A DNA stretch of 15,230 nt, taken from Sedimenticola sp. (lineage in GTDB: Bacteria; Pseudomonadota; Gammaproteobacteria; Chromatiales; Chromatiaceae). Both the position numbers and the translations under genes were made by a program. Positions 1-6,113 of the stretch are shown one piece after another. Where the stretch lies: contig JALWGP010000099.1 of the NCBI GenBank assembly GCA_027038775.1, forward strand, positions 1-15,230, written 5' to 3'. Each line of letters starts with the position of its first letter. The stretch's first letter is position 1. The notes under the pieces are model-generated. The model was not told where the DNA came from and did no database searches. It saw only the letters and a list, made by a program, of their open reading frames with translations.

Positions 1-69
1 GCGGGTTACACGGGGCTGTACGGCGAAAAGTCCCGCAACCTCTTCGCCGTACAGCCCCGTGTAACCCGC
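1..69. repeat. perfect 27-bp inverted repeat at the left edge
   Basis: Bases 1-27 are the exact reverse complement of bases 43-69, separated by 15 bases. The repeat starts at the first base of the window and lies inside the coding sequence of the ATPase. A perfect 27-bp palindrome is far stronger than coding sequence normally tolerates. Its position at the very edge suggests a fold-back (chimeric) contig end, in which bases 1-27 are a copied complement of 43-69. A genuine long hairpin cannot be excluded. Confidence 0.9.
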
Positions 70-963
70 TGCAGCCAGCAGGACCACGCCGAGAATCACG
101 CCACCGAGAATCGCCGGCCGGAAGAACCAGCGCCGGCCGACACGACACCCCGGCTTTCCGAACTCCGAATCCGCCAGCGCGTAGGCCACATGCGCTGCCT
201 TGACCACGTGGCTTCCATCGGTGAAAGCCGCCATCAGCGACTTGTCGGCCAGGATGCTCACCCGCCGCGCAAGCCCTTTTGAACCCCTTGCGATCGCCTT
301 CACTGCACGGGTACTGAAAACATCCGGCCCGCGATAGCCCGAATTGGCCATGCGGAACTGCAGGTACTCCTTCACCTCCTGCGCCGTGAACGGCTCCAGG
401 CGAAAACTGTGGGTGATCCGTTCCCGGAGCTGGCGGATCTCGGGCCGGGAGAGGTTCACATCCAGTTCCGGCTGCCCGAACAGCACCATCTGCAGCAGCT
501 TACGGGTGCCGGTTTCCAGGTTGGAGAGCAGGCGGATCTCTTCCAGGGTCTCGAGGGACATGTTCTGTGCCTCCTCGATGAAGACCACCACCTGTCTCTC
601 CTGCGCATGGCGCTCGAGCAGCGCCTCCTGCAGGTGATGGATGAGCTCCAGGTGGCTTGCCCCGTCAGGCACCCCCAGCTCCATCTCGAAGGCGATGGCC
701 CGCAGAACCTCCACCGGAGAGAGGGAGGGATTGCCCAGGTAGACGATCTCCATCCGGTCGGAGAGACGCTCCTCCAGGACCCGGCAGAGCATGGTCTTGC
801 CGGAACCCACTTCACCACTCACCTTGACGATTCCTTCACCCTGGAGAATGGCGTACTCCACCGCCTCGAGTATGGGACCACGCAGGGCACCGCCATAGAA
901 CTGGCTGGTGTCCGGCGTGATCCGAAACGGAGGCTGGCGCAGCCCCCAGTGCTCGAGATACAT
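1..963 (-). CDS. ExeA/MshM-family AAA+ ATPase with membrane anchor (3' end off window)
   Basis: An ATPase of the ExeA/MshM type (family known from type II secretion and MSHA pilus biogenesis), 321 residues visible and still open at the left edge. It opens MYLEHWGLRQPPFRITPD, the usual N-terminus of this family. Walker A is GEVGSGKT (about residues 50-57). Walker B is VVVFIEEAQN (about 125-134), with Glu where many relatives have Asp. LEEIRLLSNLET follows at about 140-151, and a sensor-like segment RQLRERITHSF at about 178-187. A hydrophobic stretch at about 281-303 should span the inner membrane, placing the ATPase in the cytoplasm and the missing C-terminus in the periplasm. The ATG at 963 is preceded by a G-rich ribosome site (GGGGGGAAG). 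The last 23 or so visible codons lie in a perfect inverted repeat and may be an assembly artefact. The family is clear; the partner system is not visible. A role in motility is possible only by position. Confidence 0.85.
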   Translation of the reverse strand, partial: MYLEHWGLRQPPFRITPDTSQFYGGALRGPILEAVEYAILQGEGIVKVSGEVGSGKTMLCRVLEERLSDRMEIVYLGNPSLSPVEVLRAIAFEMELGVPDGASHLELIHHLQEALLERHAQERQVVVFIEEAQNMSLETLEEIRLLSNLETGTRKLLQMVLFGQPELDVNLSRPEIRQLRERITHSFRLEPFTAQEVKEYLQFRMANSGYRGPDVFSTRAVKAIARGSKGLARRVSILADKSLMAAFTDGSHVVKAAHVAYALADSEFGKPGCRVGRRWFFRPAILGGVILGVVLLAAAGYTGLYGEEVAGLFAVQPRVTR

Positions 964-1057
964 CTATCTTCCCCCCTCATGAATGCGGCTGCCCGGCCTC
1001 CGGTTGCCAGGCCCGCCGACGTCCACTGGAATTCCCGTCATTTTTTTGCCTCCGGGC

Positions 1058-1072
1058 TCCCTGTCACAGGGA
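1058..1072. promoter_or_regulatory. 15-bp palindrome in the divergent intergenic region
   Basis: TCCCTGT-C-ACAGGGA is a perfect 7-bp inverted repeat around one base. It lies between the divergently transcribed ATPase gene and the plus-strand gene at 1262. On the minus strand it directly follows a possible extended -10 element (TGCTACATT, 1072-1080), so it could be an operator overlapping the ATPase promoter. No convincing -35 box accompanies it. The symmetry is seen; the function is a guess. The rest of the 298-base gap (964-1261) shows a T-run at 1041-1047 and nothing else I can support. Confidence 0.3.
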
Positions 1073-1261
1073 ATGTAGCAACATGCATGCCATTGATCCT
1101 GTCGGCAATTTTCCCGGGGAGTTGCGTCGCAGTAAGGCCCGGCTTGATAGGGTTCACAAACCGGCCCGCACGCGCGCAGGCCACCGGAAACCGGGATGGA
1201 GCGCCCCCGCGCCGGGGATCCGCCGGTGGTAGCCACCGATCTTGCCTTGGAACGGCCAAAG

Positions 1262-1795
1262 ATGAATACTCTGGCAACAGTTACCGGAAGGCGGAAACCG
1301 CGCGTGTCCATCTACTCCCTGGATAAACTCATCTCCGAAACCCGTCGCCTGGCGGCGGAATTCCGTCGCACCACGGGCCAGGTGCTGCCCGTCTCCGCGG
1401 AAATCGCCCGCTACGACGCGGCGCGCATCCTGGGCCTGGAGCTGAAGGAGCAGCGGACCCGGGGCGTGGACGCCATCGGCCGCGGTGAGCGGGAGGGCCG
1501 GAAGATCCAGATCAAGGGACGGGTCATCGTGGACGAACGGAAGGGCGGCCAGCGCATCGGCCAGCTCAACCGGGATGGCGACTGGGACCTGGTGATCCTC
1601 AGCCTCATGGATGCAGATTACGAGCCTTTCGAGATCTACGAGGCCACGCGGGAAGAGATGCTCGAGGTCCTGGACGATACGTCCAGCAAGCGGGCACAGC
1701 GGGGCGCCATGTCAGTGGCGCGATTCAAGATCATCGGCAGGCTCATCTGGAGCAGGGAGAATGGCCTCGAGCCCGAGGTGTGGAGCAACTCCTAG
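1262..1795 (+). CDS. hypothetical protein, possible PD-(D/E)XK-like nuclease fold
   Basis: A 177-residue protein I do not recognise by name, and the only real plus-strand gene here. It is basic at the N-terminus and has no signal peptide or membrane segment, so it is probably cytoplasmic. Residues 44-85 contain VSAEIARYDAAR, then RGVDAI and KIQIKGR. The spacing of Glu47, Asp70 and Gln83-x-Lys85 resembles PD-(D/E)XK nuclease-like domains in which QxK replaces the usual acidic-x-Lys. GDWDLVILSLMD (about 106-117) fits a core beta strand that follows. I chose ATG 1262 because the extension to ATG 1196 adds low-complexity, unlikely sequence; neither start has a strong ribosome site. It converges on the fliT-like gene with only 4 bases between stops and no terminator. 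The nuclease idea is inference from motif pattern only; no catalytic activity can be claimed. Confidence 0.75.
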   Translation: MNTLATVTGRRKPRVSIYSLDKLISETRRLAAEFRRTTGQVLPVSAEIARYDAARILGLELKEQRTRGVDAIGRGEREGRKIQIKGRVIVDERKGGQRIGQLNRDGDWDLVILSLMDADYEPFEIYEATREEMLEVLDDTSSKRAQRGAMSVARFKIIGRLIWSRENGLEPEVWSNS

Positions 1796-1799
1796 AGAT

Positions 1800-2141
1800 T
1801 CACCCCTCCACCTGCCGGTAGGCGCGCGTGGCGGCCCTGCCGCGCGCCACCTCCCGCAACACCCGCGCCGACTCCTCCCTGCCGGAAGCGACGAGGGAAG
1901 CGACCTCCCTGTCCACTTCCAGGATCTCCCGCAGTACCGCCTGCACCTCTTCCGGAGAAGGCAGCACGCCCTGCGAAAACCAGTTCCTGAGCAGGAACTG
2001 CCGCCGAGACTCCAGCCACTGCACGCGTTCCCACTCCCCCGCCCTGGCGGGATCCAGCATCCTCTGCGTGAGCTTCAGTGCCTCACGCAGCTTCTCGATG
2101 CTGTCGGCCTCTCCGTTGGTCGTTTCCTTGGCCTGGTACAT
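1800..2141 (-). CDS. fliT: FliT-like flagellar export chaperone
   Basis: A 113-residue, highly charged, helix-rich protein without signal peptide, encoded directly after fliS. In the enterobacterial model FliT chaperones the cap protein FliD, delivers it to the export apparatus and can hold back the FlhDC activator. FliT proteins are short (about 100-120 residues) and poorly conserved, so the call rests on size, predicted helical character (for example EKLREALKLTQRMLD near the N-terminus) and position. The start codon lies 2 bases after the fliS stop with only a weak ribosome site, suggesting translational coupling. The C-terminus is rich in Arg and Ala. It could be another small coiled-coil flagellar chaperone. 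The gene is real with high confidence; the FliT name is moderate. Confidence 0.7.
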   Translation of the reverse strand: MYQAKETTNGEADSIEKLREALKLTQRMLDPARAGEWERVQWLESRRQFLLRNWFSQGVLPSPEEVQAVLREILEVDREVASLVASGREESARVLREVARGRAATRAYRQVEG

Positions 2142-2143
2142 GA

Positions 2144-2569
2144 CTAGCGCGCCGCCGCGGCCTTCTTGGTTTCCTCGAGATGCGCCGGCAGCTCATCCCA
2201 TGCGCGCTTCACTTCCAGCAGCAGCGAGGTCACTTCGTCCAGGATGGCGGGATCGTTCCTGGCACCCGCCTCTCCCAGGCGTCGCACCATGTAGTCGTAG
2301 AGTGCATCGAGATTGCTCGAGATCTCTCCGCCCTGCTCCATGTCCAGGCTGCTCTGCAGCCCGCTGATGATGGAGATGGCCCAGCTGATGTGCCGGCCCT
2401 TTTCCGCCACGTCGCCGTGACGCATGTGCCCCTTGGCTGCAGCGATCTTTTCCAGGGCCCCCTCCAGCAGCATCTGGATGAGACGATGGGGTGTGGCATC
2501 CTCCACCCCGGTGGAGGCGCTCACGTTCCGGTAGTGGGACAGGGCCGTGTTCATTCTGGGATTGAGCAT
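2144..2569 (-). CDS. fliS: flagellin export chaperone FliS
   Basis: FliS binds the disordered C-terminal end of flagellin in the cytoplasm, prevents premature polymerisation and brings it to the flagellar export gate. The 141-residue product has the family hallmarks: an N-terminal SHYRNVSAST segment, then DATPHRLIQMLLEGALEKIAAAKGHM (in pieces, about residues 25-50), and a later SNLDALYDYMVRRL helix (about 85-98) that forms part of the four-helix bundle. FliS proteins are usually 125-150 residues, so this is full length. The ATG at 2569 has an AGGT-type ribosome site about 9 bases upstream. It sits between fliD and the fliT-like gene in the conserved order fliD-fliS-fliT. The Ala/Lys-rich tail (KKAAAAR) is slightly longer than in the enteric protein. 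Confidence 0.95.
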   Translation of the reverse strand: MLNPRMNTALSHYRNVSASTGVEDATPHRLIQMLLEGALEKIAAAKGHMRHGDVAEKGRHISWAISIISGLQSSLDMEQGGEISSNLDALYDYMVRRLGEAGARNDPAILDEVTSLLLEVKRAWDELPAHLEETKKAAAAR

Positions 2570-2604
2570 TTCTGTCTACCTCGTATCCTGTCGTTCATCC
2601 AGGT

Positions 2605-3969
2605 TTATTTCTTGTTGTTGACCATGGCGGCCAGGGCGTCGAGCTGCCGGCCAAGATAGTCACTGGTGGTGGTCATTTGCGCCATCAGGGTGTCCAGTGC
2701 CGTAAACTGGTCGCGGTAGCGCTTCTCGATCATCTCCAGCCTTCTCTGCAGGGCCTCCCGCTGGTCACCGACGCGCTCGATGCTGCTGTTCACGCCCTGG
2801 ATGACACTGTCGATCATGCCATCGGTGCCGACGAACCCTTCAATGAGATCATCGACCCGAACCGCGAAACCTTTATCGCCATCGGAGAAAAAATTGGTGA
2901 CGCTGTCGGGATTGTCCTGCAGGGCGGCCTCGAGCTTGGCCGGGTCGAATTCAAGCTTGCCCGTGTCCTTGTTGGTGCGGATTCCGAACTCAGCCAGGTA
3001 GGTGTAGTCGCCCAGCCCCCGGAACGCCTGGTTGAAGACGCCCCGCAGGCCGGATTCCACCCTGCGAACCAGGCTGTTGCCGTTCAGGCTGCTGCTGGCC
3101 AGGCTGGAGAGCGTCTCCTTCAGCTCATTGTAGGCATCCACGAACCCCCGGACCGCGTTGACCGCCACGGCGGGATCTTCCGCGACCGTGACCACGGCGG
3201 TCCCGGTACCCACCAGGTCCAGGGTGACTCCGTTGATCACGTCGGTGATTTGGTTGCCGCTGCGTGTGACCGACACGCCATCCACCACGAGGGATGCATC
3301 CAGCTCGGTATCGCTGGAGAGCAGCACGCCGTTGGAATCCCTGTTGAGCGTGGAGAAACTGAAAGTGGTCGCATCCAGGGTGCCGCCGTAGGAGACCTGT
3401 ACCCGTCTGTCATAGCCGCTCTCTCCGGAAGTGAGCACGAGGGTCTGGTTGCCGTTGTCACCGGTGATCAGTCCGGCGGTGATCCCGGTTTCGTTGGCGT
3501 CCACGTTGATGGCCGCCTGGATCTCCTCCAGCGTCATGGCCGTGGAGAGGTCGATGGTGAAGCTGGCCGTGCCGGAGGTGATGGTGAGGGAATCGCCGGC
3601 ACTTCCACCGAAGGTCTGGGTGGAGGCGAACTCGGCCGAACCATACTTGTGGCGCTGGGCCAGCCGGTTCACCGTCACATCATAGGTGGAGGGCACCACG
3701 TCGGCCCCGGTGCGGACGGACAACACCGATTCGTCACTGCTCCTGCCACTGGTCGCCTGGAAGGTCTCCTGGCTCTTCAGCGAAGAGAGGGAGGACTGGA
3801 GGGTGGAGAGCGCGCTCTTGAGGGAACCGTAGCCCGATATCTCGGCCTGGTAACCCGCCTCTTTCTGGTCGAGCTTGGCCAGCGGCTGACTTTCCACCGC
3901 CATCAGCTGGGAAATGATGCCGTTGACGTCCAGGCCGGAGCCCAGTCCGGGTGCGGAGATACCTGCCAT
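2605..3969 (-). CDS. fliD: flagellar filament cap protein FliD (HAP2)
   Basis: FliD forms the cap at the filament tip that folds and inserts exported flagellin; in some bacteria it also acts as an adhesin. The 454-residue protein starts MAGISAPGLGSGLDVNGIIS, the signature N-terminus, followed by a helical coiled-coil segment (LAKLDQKEAGYQAEISGYGSL). The middle contains a flagellin-hook IN-type repeat (around TLEEIQAAINVDANETGITA). The C-terminal region has the family pattern VRGFVDAYNELKETL, an LEFDPAKLEAALQDNPDSV segment and a terminal coiled coil ending YLGRQLDALAAMVNNKK. Length is normal for the family. The ATG at 3969 has GAGGA 8 bases upstream. It follows flaG after a 110-base gap that may hold a weak FliA site, and is followed by its own chaperone candidate two genes on. 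Confidence 0.97.
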   Translation of the reverse strand: MAGISAPGLGSGLDVNGIISQLMAVESQPLAKLDQKEAGYQAEISGYGSLKSALSTLQSSLSSLKSQETFQATSGRSSDESVLSVRTGADVVPSTYDVTVNRLAQRHKYGSAEFASTQTFGGSAGDSLTITSGTASFTIDLSTAMTLEEIQAAINVDANETGITAGLITGDNGNQTLVLTSGESGYDRRVQVSYGGTLDATTFSFSTLNRDSNGVLLSSDTELDASLVVDGVSVTRSGNQITDVINGVTLDLVGTGTAVVTVAEDPAVAVNAVRGFVDAYNELKETLSSLASSSLNGNSLVRRVESGLRGVFNQAFRGLGDYTYLAEFGIRTNKDTGKLEFDPAKLEAALQDNPDSVTNFFSDGDKGFAVRVDDLIEGFVGTDGMIDSVIQGVNSSIERVGDQREALQRRLEMIEKRYRDQFTALDTLMAQMTTTSDYLGRQLDALAAMVNNKK

Positions 3970-4039
3970 CTTCTGGTTCCTCGTCAGGAGTGCGACGGAG
4001 CGGGTTCCTGTCTCACCGGCAGCCCCCGCCCACGCCGGA

Positions 4040-4047
4040 AAATCGGC
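4040..4047 (-). promoter_or_regulatory. possible FliA -10 element upstream of fliD
   Basis: On the minus strand GCCGATTT resembles the sigma-28 -10 consensus GCCGATAA and lies about 70 bases before the fliD start. The sequence at the right distance upstream (TTTCCTGG) is a poor match to the -35 box TAAAGTTT. It may give fliD-fliS-fliT extra late expression independent of fliC, but is much weaker than the promoters before fliC and flgK. Confidence 0.3.
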
Positions 4048-4079
4048 TCACCGGTTTACCAGGAAACAGGTAGCAAGAG

Positions 4080-4487
4080 TCATGCCTTTGCCCGGAAAAG
4101 CACCGAGGCCGCAGCCCCGGAATCGAAGATCTTCTCCGAAACCTCGCTGAGGCGCTTGCGCATCTCCCGGATCTCCTCGGGCGGAATCTCCCGGACCACG
4201 TCCCTGGTCTGCGCATCCACCACCTTCACCACTACTTCCCCGTTGTCCTCGTCGATACTGAACTCCAGCTCCCGCTGGACCATCTGCACGAAGTCGTTCA
4301 GCTTCTCCACGATGGCGCTCAGCTGTTCGCCCTCCACCGGGGCCGCGTCCTCCCGCTTGCGGGCCTCCGGCCCGGGGGCATCCGCGCGGATGGCGGCACT
4401 GTCGGTGGGTTCCCTGATCCCCTGAGCCTCGCCCGCAGGCCGCAGCGGCACCACTCCTGCCGGATTGCGAGAAATTTCATTGATCAT
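4080..4487 (-). CDS. flaG: FlaG family protein
   Basis: FlaG is a small protein encoded between flagellin and fliD in many polar flagellates; its loss alters filament length in some species, but its mechanism is not settled. The 135-residue product has a variable, Pro/Glu-rich N-terminal half and the conserved C-terminal block. The latter includes LNDFVQMVQRELEFSIDED, then GEVVVKVVDAQTRDVVREIPPEEI (quoted in part), and a closing helix EMRKRLSEVSEKIFD. I place the start at ATG 4487 rather than the in-frame GTG at 4496: AAGGTG lies 8 bases before the ATG, whereas the GTG is part of that ribosome site. The gene follows fliC and is separated from it by a strong GC hairpin, which may lower its expression relative to flagellin. 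Confidence 0.93.
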   Translation of the reverse strand: MINEISRNPAGVVPLRPAGEAQGIREPTDSAAIRADAPGPEARKREDAAPVEGEQLSAIVEKLNDFVQMVQRELEFSIDEDNGEVVVKVVDAQTRDVVREIPPEEIREMRKRLSEVSEKIFDSGAAASVLFRAKA

Positions 4488-4509
4488 GGTCTTCACCTTT
4501 TCAGGTCAG

Positions 4510-4536
4510 GGGGGGACCCCCACAGGGGGCCCTCCC
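4510..4536 (-). other. strong GC hairpin between fliC and flaG
   Basis: On the minus strand GGGAGGGCCCCC, loop TGT, then GGGGGTCCCCCC can form 10 G-C pairs plus a G-U pair, with one A-C mismatch. It starts 13 bases after the fliC stop codon. No U-tract follows, so it is not a standard intrinsic terminator. It could block 3' exonucleases to stabilise the flagellin message, or act as a partial attenuator between flagellin and the downstream genes. The pairing is seen; the role is inferred. Confidence 0.7.
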
Positions 4537-4549
4537 GTTTCCTGATGCC

Positions 4550-5932
4550 TTACTGCAGCAGCGAGAGCACCACCTGCGGCGCGGCGTTGGCCTGGGAGAC
4601 CATGGCCACACCAGCCTGTTGCAGGATCTGCGCCCGGGTCATGGCCGCGGTCTCTGCGGCGAAGTCGGCATCCTGGATGCGCGACCTGGCAGCGCTGAGG
4701 TTCTCGGCGGAAATGCTGAGATTGGCGATGGTGGACTCAAAGCGAGTTTGGGTGGCGCCCAGGGTCGCACGCATTCCATTTACCTTCTGCAGCGCATAAT
4801 CGAGTGCCTGGAGCGCACTGGTCGCATCGGAAGCCGTGAGCACGTTCACATCATTCAAGATGGTCCGGCTTGCAGTGGAGGCCCCCTCCGAAAGACCAAA
4901 ATCAGCTGCATCTGCACCAGCCAGGATAATGGAGGCATCTGCCGTCCCGTCACCCACGTCCGTGGACAGTACCACTCCAGCCTGGTAGGTGTTATTGCTG
5001 ATAGCAGCGCCACCAAGCAACGTAGACGTGGTATTGATCACCATGTCTGCTGCATTGGCACTGGTGAGAGTGATGTTGGTCCCATCATTGGTAGCCGTGA
5101 CTCCCGTCTGTGCCGATACATCATTGATGGCAGTAGTGAGCGTGTCGATGTCATCCGTGGCCGCAGTATATGAGATATCGACACCGTTAATCGTCAACGT
5201 ATCATCCACGTCCGCGTGTGCGAAGCTGACGGAAAGCGTCGATGCCTTGGTGGCAGAAACACCCGAATCATTGGCTACTTGGTTGATGGCATCAATTAGA
5301 TCATCAACGTCACCACTGGCAACCGCAGCACTGGTATCAATGGTCGTCCCGTTGATGGTGAAAGCTCCACCACTTCCCGTCATGGTCGCCGAGTCTACCG
5401 AGGCGCCGGTGGCAAGATCTGCACCAAGCTTGGCGCCCCGGGCATCCATCCCGGTCACGGTAATGGTCTGGTTCTGATTCGCGCCAACCTGGAAGGTCAG
5501 GGAACTCATACTTCCATCCAGGATGTTCTGACCGTTGAACTGGGTGGTGTTGGCGATGCGGTTGACCTCGGCGATCAGCTGCTGAACCTCGTCGTTCAGG
5601 GCCTGGCGATCACTTGCAGTATTGGTATCGTTCACCGCCTGCACCGCGAGCTCCCGGATCCGCTGGATGGCATCACCCATGGTGGAGAGTGCACCCTCGC
5701 CGGTCTGGGCAAAGGAGATTCCGTCGTTGGCGTTGCGGATGGCCTGGTTCAGACCCCGGATCTGGGAGGTCATGCGCTCGGAAATGGCCAGGCCGGCGGC
5801 ATCGTCCTTGGCGCTGTTGATGCGCAGGCCGGTGGACAGGCGCTGCATGGAAGTGGCCAACATGTTGTTGGTCTTGTTCAGGTTGCGCTGGGCATTCAGC
5901 GACATGATGTTGGTGTTGATTACCATTGCCAT
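4550..5932 (-). CDS. fliC: flagellin, filament subunit
   Basis: Flagellin polymerises into the helical filament after export through the flagellar channel. The 460-residue protein is complete. The conserved N-terminal D0/D1 region begins MAMVINTNIMSLNAQRNL and includes STGLRINSAKDDAAGLAISE and the LAVQAVNDTN segment. The C-terminal D1/D0 region (about residue 361 on) includes FESTIANLSISAENLSAARS, RIQDADFA and a Leu-rich end VLSLLQ. Residues about 178-360 are variable and contain two flagellin IN-type motifs (TINGTTIDT... and LTINGVDIS...), each followed by an alternating Thr/Val/Asp-rich stretch. The DNA of this part is visibly less GC-rich than the ends. GGAG lies 8 bases before the first ATG; an in-frame ATG two codons later is possible but less well placed. 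A FliA promoter lies upstream, and the export chaperone gene fliS is downstream in the same cluster. Confidence 0.98.
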   Translation of the reverse strand: MAMVINTNIMSLNAQRNLNKTNNMLATSMQRLSTGLRINSAKDDAAGLAISERMTSQIRGLNQAIRNANDGISFAQTGEGALSTMGDAIQRIRELAVQAVNDTNTASDRQALNDEVQQLIAEVNRIANTTQFNGQNILDGSMSSLTFQVGANQNQTITVTGMDARGAKLGADLATGASVDSATMTGSGGAFTINGTTIDTSAAVASGDVDDLIDAINQVANDSGVSATKASTLSVSFAHADVDDTLTINGVDISYTAATDDIDTLTTAINDVSAQTGVTATNDGTNITLTSANAADMVINTTSTLLGGAAISNNTYQAGVVLSTDVGDGTADASIILAGADAADFGLSEGASTASRTILNDVNVLTASDATSALQALDYALQKVNGMRATLGATQTRFESTIANLSISAENLSAARSRIQDADFAAETAAMTRAQILQQAGVAMVSQANAAPQVVLSLLQ

Positions 5933-5983
5933 GGTGAATTCTCCACTGTATCTGGCGATCCTCGGACCGCTCGTTTGTACCTA

Positions 5984-6007
5984 GCGGATATGTCCGCGAA
6001 AAGGACA
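5984..6007 (-). promoter_or_regulatory. alternative hairpins in the fliC leader
   Basis: In the predicted 5' leader of fliC, TGTCC (6003-6007) can pair with GGACA (5991-5995), or GCGGA (5993-5997) can pair with TCCGC (5984-5988). The two 5-bp stems share bases and exclude each other. They lie some 50-75 bases upstream of the fliC start. This could tune flagellin translation or RNA stability, but stems this short also arise by chance. Confidence 0.35.
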
Positions 6008-6026
6008 ATTACCGCTTCCAGCCACC

Positions 6027-6053
6027 TGATCGGCCACAGGGGAGATTTCTTAA
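6027..6053 (-). promoter_or_regulatory. FliA (sigma-28) promoter of fliC
   Basis: Reading the minus strand, TTAAGAAA (6046-6053), exactly 11 bases, then GCCGATCA (6027-6034). This fits the FliA consensus TAAAGTTT-N11-GCCGATAA, with 7 of 8 matches in the -10 box and the exact spacing. Transcription should start near 6018-6020, giving a leader of about 85-90 bases before the fliC ATG. The promoter begins only a few bases after the terminator of the preceding flgKL unit. Confidence 0.85.
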
Positions 6054-6056
6054 GGC

Positions 6057-6081
6057 AAAAAAAATGGCGCATCCTTGCGCC
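6057..6081 (-). terminator. intrinsic terminator after flgL
   Basis: On the minus strand GGCGCA-AGGA-TGCGCC forms a perfect 6-bp stem with a 4-base loop, followed by A and eight T residues. It lies 32 bases beyond the flgL stop codon and just before the fliC promoter, so it separates flgK-flgL transcription from fliC. The loop exposes a GGA in the context CAAGGATG, which also resembles part of a CsrA site. Confidence 0.9.
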
Positions 6082-6113
6082 GGGAGGTCATGCCACATCC
6101 AGAGAGAATCCGG

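Noticed and set aside
964..1311. A 115-codon minus-strand frame upstream of the ATPase gene
   Set aside because: It overlaps the better-supported plus-strand gene, its translation is Arg/Gly/Pro-rich without motifs, and it has no convincing ribosome site.
2677..4425. A 582-codon plus-strand open frame antisense to fliD and flaG
   Set aside because: No domain or ribosome-site support; it covers two well-identified genes and reads like a codon shadow.
4510..4536. The fliC-flaG hairpin as an intrinsic terminator
   Set aside because: No U-tract follows the stem on the minus strand, so it is reported as a hairpin of uncertain role.
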